Of a DNA stretch of 16,891 nt, positions 1 through 6,821 are shown piece after piece. Origin of the DNA: SHWC01 sp945902735 (GTDB taxonomy: Bacteria; Pseudomonadota; Alphaproteobacteria; UBA828). Below the pieces are notes generated by a model. It had not been told where the DNA came from. It did not search any database and saw only the letters and a program-made list of their open reading frames with translations. Location: NCBI GenBank assembly GCA_945902735.1, contig CAMDNF010000062.1, positions 1 to 16,891 on the forward strand, written 5' to 3'. Both the position numbers and the translations under genes were made by a program. Within the stretch, counting starts at the first letter, position 1, and every line of letters starts with the position of its first letter.

Positions 1-1
1 C

Positions 2-358
2 GAGCAGGAGCAAGAACTGAAGCGCCAACAATCCGTGTTGGCGGCTGATGCGTTCGAGGCCAAGCGGCGCGATTTCGAGGCGCAGGTGGCAGCGGTTCAG
101 CGCGATGTGCAGGAGCGTCGACGCACGCTTGACCAAGCCTATGGCGAAGGTCTCAAAGTGGTGCAGAAGGAATTGACGGCGATCATCGCGGCGCTCGCCA
201 AGGAGCGGGGCTTCACGCTCGTTCTGCCCACCGGTCAGACCCTTTATGCCGAGCCCGCGCTTGCCATCACCGACGAAGCGTTGAAGCGGCTCAATAAAAA
301 GTTGACCACCGTGACGCTGCAATTCACGGCGCCCGCCGCCAAGTCGAAACAGAAATGA
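2..358 (+). CDS. skp: Skp/OmpH-family periplasmic chaperone, 3' part
   Basis: The reading frame is open from base 2 to a TGA at 356-358, so the 5' end, with the expected signal peptide, lies outside the window. The visible 118 residues are a charged, Glu/Arg/Gln-rich helix (about the first 75 residues) typical of the long coiled-coil arms of Skp. A compact end follows with the pattern GFTLVLPTGQTLYAEPAL and then ITDEALKRLNKKL, which matches the usual OmpH/Skp C-terminus. Skp family proteins hold unfolded outer-membrane proteins in the periplasm for delivery to the BAM complex. The position directly ahead of lpxD, 4 bases from its start, fits the common bamA-skp-lpxD order. A GTG at 35 could be misread as a start, but the frame is clearly coding before it. 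Confidence in the family is high. Confidence 0.88.
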   Translation, partial: EQEQELKRQQSVLAADAFEAKRRDFEAQVAAVQRDVQERRRTLDQAYGEGLKVVQKELTAIIAALAKERGFTLVLPTGQTLYAEPALAITDEALKRLNKKLTTVTLQFTAPAAKSKQK

Positions 359-362
359 GGCC

Positions 363-1382
363 ATGGCCGATCCGCGGTTTCATCGGCGCGCCGGACCGTT
401 TCGACTTGGTTTGATCGCCGAGCGCATAGGCGCGCGGCTTTCAGAAGGGGCAAACCCCGATAGGCTGATCATGGACGTTGCGCCGCTCCAAAGCGCGAGC
501 GCCGACGACCTCAGCTTTTTGGATAACGCCGCCTATGTTGAGGCGTTCGCGGCGAGCCGGGCCGGGGCCTGTATTGTTAGCGCGGCCCATGCGGCGCGCG
601 CGCCGGCTGGCATGGCGCTCTTGGTTTCGGAGCGGCCCTATCGGGCCTATGCGCGGGCCGCGCAGACCTTCTATCCACGTCAACCGCCGGAGCCGAAGAT
701 CGCGCCAAGCGCGGCGATCGATCCTTCCGCCCAATTGGGGCTCGGTTGCCGCGTCGAGCCCGGCGCCGTGATTGGCGCTGACGTGGTCATTGGTGCCCGA
801 ACGTTGATCGGGGCCAATGTCGTGATAGGCCCGGGCGTGTCGATTGGGGATGACAATACGATCGGGGCCTGTGCCTCGCTGAGCCATTGCATCGTTGGTG
901 CGCGGGTTCTGATCTATCCCGGCGTTCGCATCGGGCAGGACGGTTTCGGCTTCGCACCCGATCCAAGTGGCCACATCAAAGTGCCGCAGCTTGGACGCGT
1001 TATGATCCATGACGATGTCGAGATCGGCGCCAATACCACGATCGACCGGGGCTCGGGCCCCGATACGGTGATTGGGGCCGGCTCGTTTATCGACAATTTG
1101 GTGCAGATCGGGCACAACGTGGTGCTTGGGCGGGGGTGCGTGATTGTCGCGCAAGTCGGCCTGTCGGGAAGTACGAAGCTAGGCGATTTTGTGGTCATGG
1201 GGGGGCAAGTGGGCGTTGCCGGCCACCTGAATATCGGCACGGGCGCCAAGCTCGCCGCCAAGGCGGGAGTAACACGCGACGTACCGCCCGGTCAGGCCTA
1301 TGGTGGGTTCCCGGCGGTGCCGGTTCGCGAGTGGCACCGCCAAACCGCCACCCTATCGAAACTGAGCAGGAAGCCCAGGTGA
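363..1382 (+). CDS. lpxD: UDP-3-O-acylglucosamine N-acyltransferase LpxD
   Basis: This 339-residue protein transfers a 3-hydroxyacyl chain from acyl-carrier protein to the 2-amino group of UDP-3-O-acyl-glucosamine, the third step of lipid A synthesis, in the cytoplasm. Residues 1-105 form the uridine-binding N-terminal domain. Residues 112-310 are hexapeptide repeats (V/I-I-G-x-x patterns) that build a left-handed beta helix. The motif QIGHNV at 248-253 carries the expected catalytic histidine, His251. Length is normal for the family. The ATG at 363 lies 4 bases after the skp stop; its Shine-Dalgarno match is poor (GAGG only 2 bases upstream), but the N-terminus ADPRF-HRRAGPF looks like that of other alphaproteobacterial LpxD proteins as I recall them. 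The gene overlaps fabZ by 4 bases if fabZ uses its GTG. Confidence 0.96.
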   Translation: MADPRFHRRAGPFRLGLIAERIGARLSEGANPDRLIMDVAPLQSASADDLSFLDNAAYVEAFAASRAGACIVSAAHAARAPAGMALLVSERPYRAYARAAQTFYPRQPPEPKIAPSAAIDPSAQLGLGCRVEPGAVIGADVVIGARTLIGANVVIGPGVSIGDDNTIGACASLSHCIVGARVLIYPGVRIGQDGFGFAPDPSGHIKVPQLGRVMIHDDVEIGANTTIDRGSGPDTVIGAGSFIDNLVQIGHNVVLGRGCVIVAQVGLSGSTKLGDFVVMGGQVGVAGHLNIGTGAKLAAKAGVTRDVPPGQAYGGFPAVPVREWHRQTATLSKLSRKPR

Positions 1383-1867
1383 AGGCAATGAACGAAACCG
1401 AGGCCGGGCCGAAATTGGCCGTCTACGGTCAATATGATATCGAGGCCATCATTGCCGCGATTCCGCACCGCTATCCGTTTTTGATGATCGATCGGGTGGT
1501 TGACCTCGTGTCGGACTCGAGCGCGGTCGGCATAAAGAACGTTTCGATCAATGAGAATTATTTCCAGGGGCACTTCCCTCGGCGTCCGGTGATGCCGGGC
1601 GTGCTCATTATCGAATCCATGGCGCAGACCGCGGCTGTGTTGGTTGTGCATACGCTTGGCGCGGCATCGGCGGGCAAGCTGGTTTATTTCATGTCGGTCG
1701 ACAATGCGCGCTTTCGCCGGCCCGTCGTGCCCGGCGATCAGTTGCGCGTTGCCGTCAAAAAGAAGCAGCGGCGCCTTTCGGTTTGGAAGTTCGAGGCTGA
1801 GGCAATCGTCGACGGCCGCGTGGTCGCGGAAGCAACGTTCGCCGCCATGATTTTGGGGAATGATTGA
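1379..1867 (+). CDS. fabZ: 3-hydroxyacyl-ACP dehydratase FabZ
   Basis: FabZ dehydrates beta-hydroxyacyl-ACP to trans-2-enoyl-ACP in fatty acid elongation, competing with LpxA and LpxD for hydroxyacyl-ACP. The hot-dog fold signatures are plain: HRYPFLMIDRV at 30-40, and GHFPRRPVMPG with the catalytic His65, followed by Glu79 in LIIES, 14 residues later as expected. Two starts are possible. GTG at 1379 gives 162 residues, overlaps the lpxD stop as GTGA and has AGGAAG at 1367-1372 at 6-base spacing. ATG at 1388 gives 159 residues but has only a very close AAGG. I chose the GTG because of the ribosome site; the catalytic residues become 62 and 76 with the ATG. The stop shares one base with the lpxA start (TGATG), which suggests translational coupling. 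Confidence 0.94.
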   Translation: MKAMNETEAGPKLAVYGQYDIEAIIAAIPHRYPFLMIDRVVDLVSDSSAVGIKNVSINENYFQGHFPRRPVMPGVLIIESMAQTAAVLVVHTLGAASAGKLVYFMSVDNARFRRPVVPGDQLRVAVKKKQRRLSVWKFEAEAIVDGRVVAEATFAAMILGND

Positions 1868-2664
1868 TGGCGGCGATTCACGCGACCGCCATTATCGAAC
1901 CCGGCGCGAAACTTGGCGCCGATGTATCGATCGGTCCCTATTGCATCGTCGGGCGCCATGTCGAGCTCGACGACAATGTCGAATTGGTTTCGCATGTCAC
2001 CATTGCCGGGCACACCAAGATTGGGGCGCGCACTCGCATCTACCCGTTTGCCTCGATCGGCCACCCGCCGCAGGACCTCAAATATAAGGGCGAACCGTCG
2101 CGTCTCGTCATCGGCATGGATAACACGATCCGCGAACATGTGACGATGAGCCCGGGCACCGGGGGCGGTGGTATGCTGACGTCGGTTGGCGATCATGGCC
2201 TGTTCATGGTGGCCTCTCACGTCGCGCATGATTGCCATGTCGGTAATCACGTTGTGTTGGCCAATAACGCGACGATCGGCGGTCATGTGGTGCTCGAGGA
2301 TTGGGTCATATTGGGCGGCCTCGCCGCGGTCCATCAATTCGTGCGCATCGGCAAGCACGCGATCATCGGCGGCATGTCCGGCGTCGAGAACGACGTCATC
2401 CCCTATGGCTCGGTGATGGGTGACCGGGCGCGCTTAGCGGGGCTCAATGTCGTTGGATTGAAGCGGCGGGGCTTCGACCGCGATGCGCTGCATGATATTC
2501 GCCGCGCGTTTCGATTGTTGTTCGCGGACGAGGGCACCATGGCCGAGCGATTGACCGATGTGGCCGAATTGTTCCCCGACAATGAGCCGGTCATGGAGAT
2601 CGTGCGTTTCATCCAGACGGCGAGCGAGCGGGCGATCTGCCAGCCGCACCGTAACGCGGCCTAA
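1867..2664 (+). CDS. lpxA: UDP-N-acetylglucosamine acyltransferase LpxA
   Basis: LpxA starts lipid A synthesis by moving a 3-hydroxyacyl group from ACP to the 3-OH of UDP-GlcNAc. The 265-residue protein has hexapeptide repeats from about 1 to 185 and a helical C-terminal domain with the conserved GLKRRGF at 197-203. The catalytic histidine is His121 in VAHDCHVGN, equivalent to His125 of E. coli. By alignment from HQF (156-158), Gly169 takes the place of E. coli Gly173, the residue that leaves room for a long (C14) acyl chain, so a long hydroxyacyl substrate is inferred. The ATG at 1867 is preceded by GGGGAA at 1855-1860 (6-base spacing) and overlaps the fabZ stop by one base. A TTG at 1864 is less likely as start. 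Confidence 0.96.
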   Translation: MAAIHATAIIEPGAKLGADVSIGPYCIVGRHVELDDNVELVSHVTIAGHTKIGARTRIYPFASIGHPPQDLKYKGEPSRLVIGMDNTIREHVTMSPGTGGGGMLTSVGDHGLFMVASHVAHDCHVGNHVVLANNATIGGHVVLEDWVILGGLAAVHQFVRIGKHAIIGGMSGVENDVIPYGSVMGDRARLAGLNVVGLKRRGFDRDALHDIRRAFRLLFADEGTMAERLTDVAELFPDNEPVMEIVRFIQTASERAICQPHRNAA

Positions 2665-2680
2665 CCATTCGATTGTCGGC

Positions 2681-3508
2681 ATGGCAGAGGCGGTCAAGCT
2701 CGGTGTGATCGCCGGTGGCGGGCCCTTACCACGAGGCGTGGTTGAGCGTTGTCAGGCAAGTGGACGGCCGGTTTTTGTCGTCGCGATCGAAGGCTATACC
2801 GAGCCGGCGACTTGCGTTGGCGTGCCCCATGTCTGGCTCAAACTCGGTGCCGTTGGCGCGCTGTTGAAGGCGTTGAAAGCTGAACGCTGTGTCGACGTCG
2901 TCATGATCGGGCCGATTGCGCGTCCCTCGTTGAGTGCCCTCAAACTCGATCTGCGCGGCATCGGGCTTTTGGCGAAGATCGGCAAAGCGGCCGCGCAAGG
3001 CGATAACGCGTTGCTCGCCATTGTTGTTGGCGAGCTCGAACGCGAAGGCTTCAACGTGGTTGGCGCGGACGATTTGCTCGACGATGCGACCACGCCAAAG
3101 GGCGTGCTCGGCAAGATCGCGCCCGATGAGATTGCGCGTCGCGATATCGACATCGGATGCCGCGCGGCACGCCAACTCGGCATTGCCGATATCGGTCAGG
3201 CGGTCATCGTGCAGCAAGGGGTGGTGCTCGGCGTCGAGGCGATCGAGGGGACCGACGCCTTGATCGAGCGGTGCGGCCGATTGAGGCGCGATGGGCCGGG
3301 CGGTGTTCTGGTCAAAATGAAAAAACCGGGGCAGGAAGCGCGCGCCGATTTGCCGACCATCGGGCGGCGCACGATCGAGGGTTTGGCGGCGGCCGGCTTG
3401 CGCGGCGTTGCGCTCGAGGCCGGTGGGTCGCTGATCGTCGATCGCGCTGGCGTGATCGACGAGGCCGATCGGCGGGGTGTGTTTGTCATCGGGGTCGTGC
3501 CGCCATGA
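2681..3508 (+). CDS. lpxI: UDP-2,3-diacylglucosamine pyrophosphatase LpxI
   Basis: LpxI (DUF1009 family) hydrolyses UDP-2,3-diacylglucosamine to lipid X and UMP. It is the alphaproteobacterial alternative to LpxH, to which it is unrelated. The 275-residue length is normal. The N-terminus has the typical KLGVIAGGGPLP at 6-17, followed by the conserved GPIARPSLS region at 77-85. The C-terminal domain has VKMKKPGQEARADLPTIG at 211-228; Asp223 probably corresponds to the catalytic aspartate of the Caulobacter enzyme, by recall of that motif. The gene starts 16 bases after lpxA, with a weak ribosome site, and its TGA overlaps the lpxB ATG as ATGA. Its place between lpxA and lpxB strongly supports the role. 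Confidence 0.94.
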   Translation: MAEAVKLGVIAGGGPLPRGVVERCQASGRPVFVVAIEGYTEPATCVGVPHVWLKLGAVGALLKALKAERCVDVVMIGPIARPSLSALKLDLRGIGLLAKIGKAAAQGDNALLAIVVGELEREGFNVVGADDLLDDATTPKGVLGKIAPDEIARRDIDIGCRAARQLGIADIGQAVIVQQGVVLGVEAIEGTDALIERCGRLRRDGPGGVLVKMKKPGQEARADLPTIGRRTIEGLAAAGLRGVALEAGGSLIVDRAGVIDEADRRGVFVIGVVPP

Positions 3509-4683
3509 ACCAAGGGGCGGCGGGGCCGCTCATTTTTCTGGTGGCGGGCGAAGCCTCGGGCGACGTGATTGGCGGGCACTTGATGGCGGCGCTCAAGCGG
3601 CGAACCGGCGGTGCGGTGCGCTTTGCCGGGGTTGGCGGGCCGCGCATGATCGGTGAGGGGCTCATCAGCCAATTTCCGATCGCAGAATTGGCGGTTATGG
3701 GTTTGGCGGAAGTGGTGCCGCACATCCCGCGCCTTTTGCGGCGAATTCGTGAAGTTGCCGAGAACGCCCATCGTCTCCGCCCGGCTGTCGTCGTGACGAT
3801 TGATTCGCCCGATTTTTCCTTTCGGGTGCAGAAGCGGCTGCACAAGAGTGGCCTTCGCCGCGTTCATATCGTGGCGCCGCAGGTGTGGGCGTATCGGCCC
3901 GGGCGCGCGGCAAAGCTCTCCGCCTTCATCGACCATCTGCTCGTTTTGCTGCCGTTTGAGCCGCCGTTTTTCGAGCGTCACGGCCTGGCCTGTTCTTTTA
4001 TTGGTCACCCGGCGATCGAAGAGGGGTTGGGCAGCGGTGATCCAGAGGCCTTTCGTGCGCGCCACGGCATCGCGCCTCGATCACCGATTGTGGTTCTATT
4101 GCCCGGCAGTCGGCGTAGCGAGGTCGCGCGCATGTTGCCGGTTTTCGCCGCGACGGCGAAGCGTCTTCGGGCGGCGCACCCCGATCTCCAGATCGTGTTG
4201 CTTAGCGTCTCGCATTTGGTAATTTTCGTGCGCGAGCTTCTCGTGCGGCTCGGTCTTGAGGCGCAGGTGGTCGAAGGGCGCGCGGATAAGCTTGGGGCCT
4301 TTGCCGCCGGGCGGGTGGCTTTGGCCGCCTCGGGCACGGTCACGCTCGAACTTGGCCTGGCCGGCCTTCCCATGGTGGTTGGCTATCGAATGAACCCATT
4401 GACCGCCGCAATCGCCCGCCGCGTTGTGCGGGTGCCGCATGTCGCGATGGTCAACCTCATTCTCGGCCGCGCGCTGGTGCCCGAATTATTGCTCGGCGCT
4501 TGTACACCGGAGCGTCTCACACCGGCGCTTGACGAGCTTTTGGTTGACGGCGCCGCTTGGCGTGCTCAAATCGACGGCTTCAAGGAGGTCGCTCAGCGAC
4601 TTAGAGCGGGCGAGAGCGTGCCAAGTGAGCAGGCGGCCGCGCTTATTTTAAATCTGATCGGCCCTCGGGCCGGCGGCAAATAA
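3505..4683 (+). CDS. lpxB: Lipid-A-disaccharide synthase LpxB
   Basis: LpxB, a GT19 family glycosyltransferase, joins UDP-2,3-diacylglucosamine to lipid X to form the beta-1,6 disaccharide of lipid A at the inner face of the cytoplasmic membrane. The 392-residue protein shows GEASGD at 15-20, TIDSPDFSFRV at 98-108 with the probable catalytic Asp100, APQVWAYRPGR, a FIGHP motif, LLPGSRRSEV in the sugar-nucleotide-binding half, and ASGTVTLE near the C-terminal half. The start overlaps the lpxI stop by 4 bases (ATGA), so the two are probably translationally coupled. The longer frame upstream of 3505 is only read-through of another frame of lpxI. The UDP-GlcNAc-derived pathway steps in this cluster (A, D, I, B) are then complete except for lpxC. 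Confidence 0.96.
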   Translation: MNQGAAGPLIFLVAGEASGDVIGGHLMAALKRRTGGAVRFAGVGGPRMIGEGLISQFPIAELAVMGLAEVVPHIPRLLRRIREVAENAHRLRPAVVVTIDSPDFSFRVQKRLHKSGLRRVHIVAPQVWAYRPGRAAKLSAFIDHLLVLLPFEPPFFERHGLACSFIGHPAIEEGLGSGDPEAFRARHGIAPRSPIVVLLPGSRRSEVARMLPVFAATAKRLRAAHPDLQIVLLSVSHLVIFVRELLVRLGLEAQVVEGRADKLGAFAAGRVALAASGTVTLELGLAGLPMVVGYRMNPLTAAIARRVVRVPHVAMVNLILGRALVPELLLGACTPERLTPALDELLVDGAAWRAQIDGFKEVAQRLRAGESVPSEQAAALILNLIGPRAGGK

Positions 4684-4685
4684 TA

Positions 4686-4692
4686 GAGGGAG
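4686..4692 (+). promoter_or_regulatory. Strong ribosome binding site of the glyoxalase gene
   Basis: GAGGGAG lies 6 bases ahead of the ATG at 4699, in the 15-base gap after lpxB. It is a much better Shine-Dalgarno match than those of lpxD or lpxI, and it fixes the glyoxalase start. Confidence 0.7.
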
Positions 4693-4698
4693 ACCTTA

Positions 4699-5112
4699 AT
4701 GGCGAACGCGGCAGCGACAGGCCTGGGAGCGTGCATCCTCCACACCATGATTCGAGTGAAGGATCTCGATCGTTCGCTCGATTTTTATACCCGGCTCCTC
4801 GGCATGAAACTCTTGCGCAAAAATGACTATCCGGGTGGCCGCTTCACGCTGGCGTTTGTCGGTTTTGGCGACGAGGCCTCGAGCGCCGTGATCGAGCTGA
4901 CACACAATTGGGATCAGGCCGAGCCCTATAGTCTCGGGTCCGGATTCGGCCATGTCGCGATCGGCGTGCCCGATATCTATGGCACGTGCAAGGCGCTCGA
5001 GGCCGAGGGCGTCAAGATCCCACGCCCGCCGGGGCCGATGAAGCACGGCTCGACCGTGATCGCCTTCGTCGAAGATCCGGACGGCTACAAGATCGAATTG
5101 ATCGCGCGCTGA
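4699..5112 (+). CDS. gloA: Lactoylglutathione lyase (glyoxalase I)
   Basis: Glyoxalase I converts the hemithioacetal of methylglyoxal and glutathione into S-lactoylglutathione in the cytosol. The 137-residue protein is the short bacterial form with two vicinal-oxygen-chelate modules. The metal ligands can be placed by spacing: His15 (LHTMIRV), Glu66 (VIELTHNW), His85 (GFGHVAIGV) and Glu133 (GYKIELI), against His5, Glu56, His74 and Glu122 in E. coli. FYTRLLGMKLLRK near residues 30-41 and FVEDPDGY at 123-130 are also typical. The absence of the insertions seen in longer zinc enzymes suggests nickel or cobalt use, by inference. It follows lpxB by 15 bases with a strong ribosome site, so it may be the last gene of the lpx transcript. 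The gene converges on 5119 with only 6 bases between stops. Confidence 0.93.
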   Translation: MANAAATGLGACILHTMIRVKDLDRSLDFYTRLLGMKLLRKNDYPGGRFTLAFVGFGDEASSAVIELTHNWDQAEPYSLGSGFGHVAIGVPDIYGTCKALEAEGVKIPRPPGPMKHGSTVIAFVEDPDGYKIELIAR

Positions 5113-5118
5113 GCGAGC

Positions 5119-5349
5119 TTAAATCAGCAGCAACCCGGCGATCAGGCCGCCGAGCGCGGCCGAGGCGGACGTGACTGCGATGAATCGCCGGGTGCCGGTC
5201 AGGTGAAGGCGCGGCGGCGCGTTATCATTGGCGGCGGGCGCGAGCCCACGCGCGCGATGGGCGCCGCCCAACGCCGGGTTGCTGAGGCGCGGCTTGTGGC
5301 CGCGCCCTGATTTCCCGGCGCTTCTAACCACGTTTGTCGAGCGGCACAT
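5119..5349 (-). CDS. Probable small protein with a C-terminal membrane segment
   Basis: I do not recognise this protein. It is up to 76 residues: a basic, Gly/Arg/Pro-rich N-terminal half, an AANDNAPP stretch at about 39-46, then a hydrophobic tail from about 56 to 76 (FIAVT-SASAALGG-LIAGLLLI) that could be one membrane helix ending at the C-terminus. In support, codon third positions are overwhelmingly G or C through the frame, it lies on the gltA strand right behind gltA, and ANDNA-type stretches occur in many small alphaproteobacterial proteins in my recollection. Against it, no good ribosome site precedes the ATG at 5349 (which overlaps gltA by 26 bases) or the GTG at 5331. The start is therefore uncertain. 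It could be a tail-anchored inner-membrane protein. Confidence 0.45.
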   Translation of the reverse strand: MCRSTNVVRSAGKSGRGHKPRLSNPALGGAHRARGLAPAANDNAPPRLHLTGTRRFIAVTSASAALGGLIAGLLLI

Positions 5350-6646
5350 AGGCGCGCTCGGGTGAGCCGGTATAAAGCTGGCGCGGCCGGCCGATCTTCT
5401 GCTCCGGGTCCTCGATCATTTCCTTCCACTGCGCGACCCAGCCGACCGTGCGCGCCACCGCGAACAACACGGTGAACAATTTGGTCGGGAAGCCAAGCGC
5501 TTTCAAAATAATGCCCGAATAGAAATCGACATTCGGGTAGAGCTTGCGCTTGTGGAAATACTCGTCTTCCAGGGCGATGCGCTCAAGCTCCATGGCGATT
5601 TCGAGCAGCGGCTCGTCCTTGATACCAAGGTCGGCCAACACCTCATGGCAGGTCTCGCGCATGACGCGCGCGCGCGGGTCGAAATTCTTGTAGACCCGGT
5701 GGCCGAAGCCCATGAGCTTGAAGTTGTCGTCCTTGTCCTTGGCGCGCTTGATGAACTCGGGGATGCGGTTCTTGTCGCCGATCTCCTTCAGCATCTTGAG
5801 CACCGCCTCGTTGGCCCCGCCATGAGCCGGACCCCAGAGCGTCGCGATGCCGGCCGCGATGCAGGCATAGGGATTGGCGCCCGACGAGCCGGCCAGGCGC
5901 ACCGTCGAGGTCGAGGCATTTTGTTCGTGATCGGCGTGCAGGATGAGCAGGCGATCGATCGCGCGCGCGTGGATCGGGTTGATCTTGTACTCCTCGCACG
6001 GCACCGCGAACGCCATATGAAGAAAGTTCTCAGCGTAACCGAGGTCGTTGCGCGGATAGATGAACGGCTGGCCGATCGAATATTTATAGGCCATCGCCGC
6101 GATGGTCGGCATCTTCGCGATCAGCCGGTGCGACGCGATCATGCGGTGCGTCGCGTTCTTGATGTTGGTGTCTTCGTGGTAAAACGCTGCAAGCGCGCCG
6201 ACCACGCCGATCATCACCGCCATCGGGTGCGAATCACGCCGGAAGCCGCGATAGAGCAACTGGATCTGTTCATGCACCATGGTGTGGCGCGTGATTGCGG
6301 TATCGAATTCGCGCATCTGCGCGGTGCTCGGCAGGTCGCCATTGAGCAGCAGATAGGCAACCTCGAGGAAACTGCTGTTCTCGGCAAGCTGATCGATCGG
6401 ATAGCCCCGATGGAGCAGAACGCCCTTTTCGCCATCGATATAGGTGATGCCCGATTGGCAGCTGCCGGTCGACATATAGCCGGGGTCGTAGGTGAAAATG
6501 CCAGAATCTTTGTATAAGCCGCGGACATCGACCACGGATGGTCCAAGTGTGCCGTCATAGACGGGAAACTCGGTGGTCTCGCTGCCGTCCACCAGTTTGA
6601 CCGTCCGCGACGGCTTCAATTCCTTGATGACCGTCTTGGTTGGCAT
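5324..6646 (-). CDS. gltA: Citrate synthase, type II
   Basis: This enzyme condenses oxaloacetate and acetyl-CoA to citrate, the entry step of the TCA cycle. The 440-residue length and the N-terminal beta domain (about 1-50) mark the hexameric, NADH-sensitive type II class. Catalytic residues are visible: His275 in GPAHGGANE, His316 in GFGHRVYK and Asp374 in PNVDFYSG, matching His264, His305 and Asp362 of E. coli by spacing. LHADHEQNAS at 236-245 and GSSGANPYACIAAG are further signatures. I chose ATG 6646, not the in-frame ATG 14 codons earlier, because GAGGGG at 6654-6659 sits 7 bases ahead and the protein then starts MPTKTV as expected. A near-consensus promoter lies about 110 bases upstream with a hairpin-containing leader between. 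Confidence 0.97.
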   Translation of the reverse strand: MPTKTVIKELKPSRTVKLVDGSETTEFPVYDGTLGPSVVDVRGLYKDSGIFTYDPGYMSTGSCQSGITYIDGEKGVLLHRGYPIDQLAENSSFLEVAYLLLNGDLPSTAQMREFDTAITRHTMVHEQIQLLYRGFRRDSHPMAVMIGVVGALAAFYHEDTNIKNATHRMIASHRLIAKMPTIAAMAYKYSIGQPFIYPRNDLGYAENFLHMAFAVPCEEYKINPIHARAIDRLLILHADHEQNASTSTVRLAGSSGANPYACIAAGIATLWGPAHGGANEAVLKMLKEIGDKNRIPEFIKRAKDKDDNFKLMGFGHRVYKNFDPRARVMRETCHEVLADLGIKDEPLLEIAMELERIALEDEYFHKRKLYPNVDFYSGIILKALGFPTKLFTVLFAVARTVGWVAQWKEMIEDPEQKIGRPRQLYTGSPERAYVPLDKRG

Positions 6647-6653
6647 AGAACAC

Positions 6654-6659
6654 CCCTCA
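6654..6659 (-). promoter_or_regulatory. Ribosome binding site of gltA
   Basis: On the minus strand this reads GAGGGG, 7 bases before the ATG at 6646. It decides between that start and the upstream in-frame ATG at 6688. Confidence 0.7.
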
Positions 6660-6671
6660 GAGCAAGAAATC

Positions 6672-6686
6672 GGCCGCCGAGCGGCC
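6672..6686 (-). other. Second hairpin in the gltA leader
   Basis: A perfect 6-bp inverted repeat GGCCGC / GCGGCC with a 3-base loop. In the gltA transcript it would lie about 25-40 bases ahead of the start codon and just upstream of the ribosome site. A regulatory role is possible but unproven; in GC-rich DNA such a short stem can be chance. Confidence 0.3.
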
Positions 6687-6700
6687 ATAGAAACGGATCA

Positions 6701-6722
6701 GCGCGAACCTCTCGGCTCGCGC
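6701..6722 (-). promoter_or_regulatory. Strong stem-loop in the gltA 5' leader
   Basis: The minus strand reads GCGCGAGCC, then GAGA, then GGTTCGCGC: a 9-bp stem with one G-U pair in RNA, closed by a GNRA-type tetraloop. It sits about 30 bases after the predicted transcription start and 55 bases before the gltA ATG. No T-tract follows, so it does not look like an attenuator terminator. It may stabilise the message or act as a recognition site; that is inference. Confidence 0.45.
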
Positions 6723-6756
6723 GTCTTTCGAACCCTAGCGTCAATCCATTAACCAA

Positions 6757-6785
6757 ATCATAGAGCCGTCAGCCAGGGTTTTCAA
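6757..6785 (-). promoter_or_regulatory. Sigma70-type promoter of gltA
   Basis: On the minus strand a -35 element TTGAAA (6785-6780) and a -10 element TATGAT (6762-6757) are separated by exactly 17 bases; each matches the consensus at 5 of 6 positions. Transcription would begin near 6750 and give a leader of about 104 bases before gltA. This is the most AT-rich, consensus-like promoter seen in the window and implies that gltA is transcribed independently of gltX. Confidence 0.7.
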
Positions 6786-6789
6786 TGAA

Positions 6790-6807
6790 GGCCAATTGAC
6801 CTTGGCC
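6790..6807 (-). terminator. Possible weak terminator behind gltX
   Basis: A perfect palindrome GGCCAA, 6-base loop, TTGGCC starts 14 bases after the gltX stop and ends 4 bases before the gltA -35 element. Only a loose T-rich stretch (TTCATT) follows, so it is a poor intrinsic terminator; it could instead be a protein-binding site next to the promoter. Confidence 0.3.
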
Positions 6808-6821
6808 GTCCCTTTGGGGGC

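Noticed and set aside
441..1154. 237-codon minus-strand frame inside lpxD
   Set aside because: It is antisense to the hexapeptide repeats of lpxD, whose repetitive codons keep several frames open; the product is low in complexity and matches nothing known to me.
5552..6517. Long open frame (321 codons) on the plus strand opposite gltA
   Set aside because: It is the antisense shadow of a clear citrate synthase gene; the translation is rich in Arg, His, Asp and Val with no recognisable motif, as expected from high-GC third positions of the opposite strand.
6740..6745. TTGACG on the minus strand as an alternative gltA -35
   Set aside because: No acceptable -10 lies 16-18 bases downstream (GC-rich sequence there), while the promoter at 6757-6785 is far better.
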